From a bacterium (GTDB lineage: Bacteria > Patescibacteria > JAEDAM01 > Absconditabacterales > Absconditicoccaceae): a stretch of 64,000 nt of DNA. Below are positions 61,788 through 64,000 of the stretch, in pieces. The notes beneath the pieces were generated by a model. It had not been told where the DNA came from, made no database searches, and saw only the letters and a list, made by a program, of their open reading frames with translations. How positions within the stretch are numbered: position 1 is the stretch's first letter; every line of letters starts with the position of its first letter. Position numbers and translations under genes: made by a program. The stretch lies in the NCBI GenBank assembly GCA_030528665.1, contig JAUMYK010000002.1, positions 9,289-73,288 on the forward strand, read 5' to 3'.

Positions 61788-61962
61788 ATAGATTTATCCT
61801 GATGATTGTCCGATGAGAGTAATGACTATCACGAAAACTACCACTACCGCATAGTCCGGCAAGGTTTTCTTGGTACTGTATTACTTGGAGACTCTTGCCA
61901 CTGTTGCAAGAGTTTTTCTTTTCAATGATGATCAGGATTTTTACTTTTTTGATACTAGGAGT
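61788..61962 (+). promoter_or_regulatory. Structured thrS leader with terminator-like hairpin
   Basis: The 175-nt leader holds an upstream GTCCG/ CGGAC-type pairing region (61807-61860) and an intrinsic-terminator-like hairpin, ACTCTTGC (61891-61898) with GCAAGAGT (61906-61913) followed by TTTTTCTTTT. The start codon follows 40 nt later behind an AGGAG site. This is the layout of an attenuator, so thrS is probably controlled by premature termination. No canonical T-box sequence was seen. Confidence 0.5.
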
Positions 61963-63846
61963 ATGAACGAGCAATTGTATAAAAAAAGACATTCACTCTC
62001 GCACATTTTGGCACAGGCGGTGCAAAGAGAGCAGCAATGGAATGTAGAAGTCGCAATTGGACCTGCGATTGATAATGGATTTTATTACGATTTTTTGTTT
62101 TCCCCTGAGCTGCAGATCAAAGAAGAGGATATCAAGAAAATCCAAAATCAGATGGAGAAAATTATCAAGGAAAATCAGGATTTTATTGGTTTTTCTCTTT
62201 CGGATGCAGATTCTCAAAAGTTGGTGCTGGAATTGATGCAGCAGCAGTACAAAGAAGAGATGAGAAGCGAATTTGCAGCAGCGGGAGAAGAGATTACCTT
62301 TTGGGCAAATACGATTGTAGAAAATGCCAAGCCAGCATTATTAAAAAATTTAAATTCTGAATATATCGCCTATTATGAACAGGTAACTGCATATCTCAAA
62401 TCGCTGTTTCCATCTCAGTTTGAAGGGAAGTTTGTGACTTTTTTGGATATGTGTGAAGGTGTGCATGTGGAAAATACCAAAGAGCTGGATGTTAAGGCAT
62501 TTAAGCTGGATAAACTTGCTGGAGCCTACTGGAGAGGAAATTCGGATAATGTGATGATGACCAGAGTCTATGGACTTGCTTTTGAGAGCAAACAGGAATT
62601 GCAAGACTACCTCACGATGATGGAAGAGGCGAAAAAAAGAGATCACAGAATCCTTGGTCAAAAGCTTAAACTCTTTACGATTTCTCCATTGGTGGGATCA
62701 GGGTTACCGCTTTTGCAGCCGCATGGGATGATTATCAGAAAGGAGGTGGAAGATTTTCTCTGGGAATTACACAAAGATAAGGGTTATGAGAGAGTTTGGA
62801 CTCCGCACCTTGCAAAAGAAGACCTCTACAAGACTTCTGGACATGCAGACAAGTTTGGAGATGAACTCTTTAGAGTAAAGGGAAAGGAAGAGAATTTCTT
62901 TATGAAACCAATGAACTGTCCTCATCATATGCAGATTTTCGCTGATAATCAATTTTCTTATCGTGATATGCCAGTAAGATACTTTGAACCTGCAACCGTA
63001 TATAGAGATGAAAAGACCGGTCAGCTTTCAGGTTTGACTCGCGTGAGATCGATTACTCAGGATGACGGACACCTGTTCTGTCGTGTAGGACAAATTACTG
63101 ATGAAGTAGGAACTATCGTGGAAATCATCAAAACCTTCTATTCTACACTCGGAATGATCAACGACTACCGAGTAAGACTTTCAGTTCGTGGTCCTGAAGG
63201 GAAATATCTCGGATCTGATGAAGTATGGGAAAGGGCTGAAGGAGCCTTGAAGCTTGCTTGTGATACTTTTGAGCTTCCTTATCAGATCGGAATTGATGAA
63301 GCTGCATTCTATGGTCCAAAACTGGATTTTATGTTTAAGGATGCGATCGGAAGAGAGTGGCAGCTGGCGACGATCCAGTGTGATTTCAATCTGCCTGAGA
63401 GATTTGATTTGAGTTTTGTGAACGAGCAGGGGGAAAAAGAAAGACCAGTCGTAATCCATAGAGCGATTTCTGGATCATTGGAAAGATTTATGGGAGTGAT
63501 GATTGAGCATTTTGGAGGTGCGTTCCCACTTTGGCTCGCTCCAATCCAGATTCAAATCGTCCCTGTAGCAGAAAAATTTAATGATTATGCGTTTAATCTT
63601 CAATCTCAGCTCAGAAAGGTTAATTTGAGAGCTAGAGTGGACGATGGTTCTGAGAGCTTTGCAAAGAAAATTAGGAATGCTGAACTGATGAAAATCCCTT
63701 ATACTTTGATTGTAGGAGAAAAAGAAGAAAATGCTGACTCAGTTTCTGTGAGAGAATTTAGATCCAAGAAGCAATACGAACTTTCAACTGCTGATTTCCT
63801 CGCTCAAGCAAGTCAAGAAAGAGATGAGAGGAGATTTGAAGCTTAA
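61963..63846 (+). CDS. thrS: Threonyl-tRNA synthetase
   Basis: 627 residues from ATG 61963 behind AGGAG. It starts directly with the second editing-type domain (KRHSLSHILAQAV, GPAIDNGFYYDF), so the N-terminal TGS domain is absent. VWTPHLAKEDLYKTSGH, the zinc site MKPMNCPHHM, RYFEPATVYRDEKTGQLSGL, GREWQLATIQCDFNLPERF and VIHRAISGSLERF define the class II core, and an anticodon-binding domain ends it. All conserved Trp are UGG and no UGA occurs, in line with high expression. One CGA is in NDY-x-VRLS. Confidence 0.96.
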   Translation: MNEQLYKKRHSLSHILAQAVQREQQWNVEVAIGPAIDNGFYYDFLFSPELQIKEEDIKKIQNQMEKIIKENQDFIGFSLSDADSQKLVLELMQQQYKEEMRSEFAAAGEEITFWANTIVENAKPALLKNLNSEYIAYYEQVTAYLKSLFPSQFEGKFVTFLDMCEGVHVENTKELDVKAFKLDKLAGAYWRGNSDNVMMTRVYGLAFESKQELQDYLTMMEEAKKRDHRILGQKLKLFTISPLVGSGLPLLQPHGMIIRKEVEDFLWELHKDKGYERVWTPHLAKEDLYKTSGHADKFGDELFRVKGKEENFFMKPMNCPHHMQIFADNQFSYRDMPVRYFEPATVYRDEKTGQLSGLTRVRSITQDDGHLFCRVGQITDEVGTIVEIIKTFYSTLGMINDYRVRLSVRGPEGKYLGSDEVWERAEGALKLACDTFELPYQIGIDEAAFYGPKLDFMFKDAIGREWQLATIQCDFNLPERFDLSFVNEQGEKERPVVIHRAISGSLERFMGVMIEHFGGAFPLWLAPIQIQIVPVAEKFNDYAFNLQSQLRKVNLRARVDDGSESFAKKIRNAELMKIPYTLIVGEKEENADSVSVREFRSKKQYELSTADFLAQASQERDERRFEA

Positions 63847-63881
63847 TAACTGGAGGAACTTTGAGATACTATGCTAGAAAG

Positions 63882-63910
63882 GCTGATCTTGTGAGAGGAT
63901 CAGTTTTTTC
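63882..63910 (+). terminator. Intrinsic terminator after thrS
   Basis: CTGATC and GATCAG flank a 10-nt loop, followed by T residues. Confidence 0.8.
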
Positions 63911-63970
63911 TATTGATTTTTTTCTAGAAAAGTATATGCTTTTGATGTTAAACAAAAAAATATTAGTATT

Positions 63971-64000
63971 ATGCAACAAATAGAACAAGTAAGGACTTTT
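63971..64000 (+). CDS. Start of a gene cut by the window edge
   Basis: ATG 63971 begins a frame (MQQIEQVRTF) that runs to the window end. AT-rich sequence with a TATATG box near 63932 precedes it. Too short to identify. Confidence 0.35.
   Translation, partial: MQQIEQVRTF

Noticed and set aside
61788..61962. T-box riboswitch before thrS
   Set aside because: The conserved T-box antiterminator sequence is not present; only a generic attenuator layout can be supported.

Overview
The window reads as a chromosomal piece of a candidate-phyla-radiation bacterium of the Absconditabacteria (SR1) type. The main reason is the genetic code. Most genes run through in-frame UGA codons at conserved glycines (for example the FPGMQGGP motif of GlyA at 57848-57850), and their real stops are UAA or UAG: this is code 25 (UGA = Gly), used by Absconditabacteria and Gracilibacteria. 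A second change is also visible: CGA sits where protein families require tryptophan (HigB NDQW, SufB EPEW and NW, aldo/keto reductase GTW, HWP and AWV, MATE, a THUMP methyltransferase, Tag). A tRNA with anticodon UCG, discriminator G73 and no A20 lies directly before tRNA-Trp(CCA). From memory, CGA/CGG to Trp has been predicted computationally for Absconditabacteria. All coding coordinates below use UGA = Gly, with CGA = Trp noted where it matters.

Layout. 1-8601: C-terminal part of a giant repeat surface protein ending in SLH-like repeats. 8.7-12.5 kb (minus): aldo/keto reductase, secreted NAGPA-type phosphodiester glycosidase, SufB. 12.7-17.1 kb (plus): lipoprotein, RseP-type site-2 protease, CAP-domain protein, small membrane proteins, 5'-deoxynucleotidase. 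17.2-24.8 kb: Cys-rich secreted protein, Holliday-junction-resolvase-like protein, SmpB, YgjP-type metallopeptidase, an RND exporter and a large intergenic repeat cluster. 24.8-34.2 kb: TPR protein, FtsX, RuvB, Tag, radical SAM protein, ArsR-thioredoxin operon, PflA, NusA, MtaB. 34.2-36.0 kb: a TldD-like protease cassette that ends in UGA UGA, so apparently written in the standard code. 36.1-39.0 kb: leucine-rich-repeat surface protein. 39.1-42.9 kb: DciA-like protein, MATE exporter, an unassigned gene-poor stretch, THUMP methyltransferase. 43.0-48.9 kb (minus): operon of a PKD surface protein and two proteins built from VirB2/TrbC-like membrane hairpins. 49.2-51.9 kb: trigger factor, RNase P RNA, tRNA(UCG), tRNA-Trp. 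52.2-54.6 kb (minus): HolA, secreted coiled-coil protein, a cysteine-free MurI-like protein. 54.8-64 kb: small proteins, Tmk, PduL, GlyA, a candidate 6S-like RNA, a secreted protein, HigBA and ThrS.

Biology suggested: a reduced fermentative cell (PflA and PduL point to pyruvate formate-lyase and acetyl phosphate) with a large surface adhesin and secretion investment, as expected for an episymbiont or predator. Several promoters fit TTGCAW-N16-TATAAT. Clear Shine-Dalgarno sequences are rare, and a CAG plus U-tract motif recurs in 5' leaders. No CRISPR array, rRNA, intact insertion sequence or prophage was seen. No database search was possible, so names rest on motifs read by eye.
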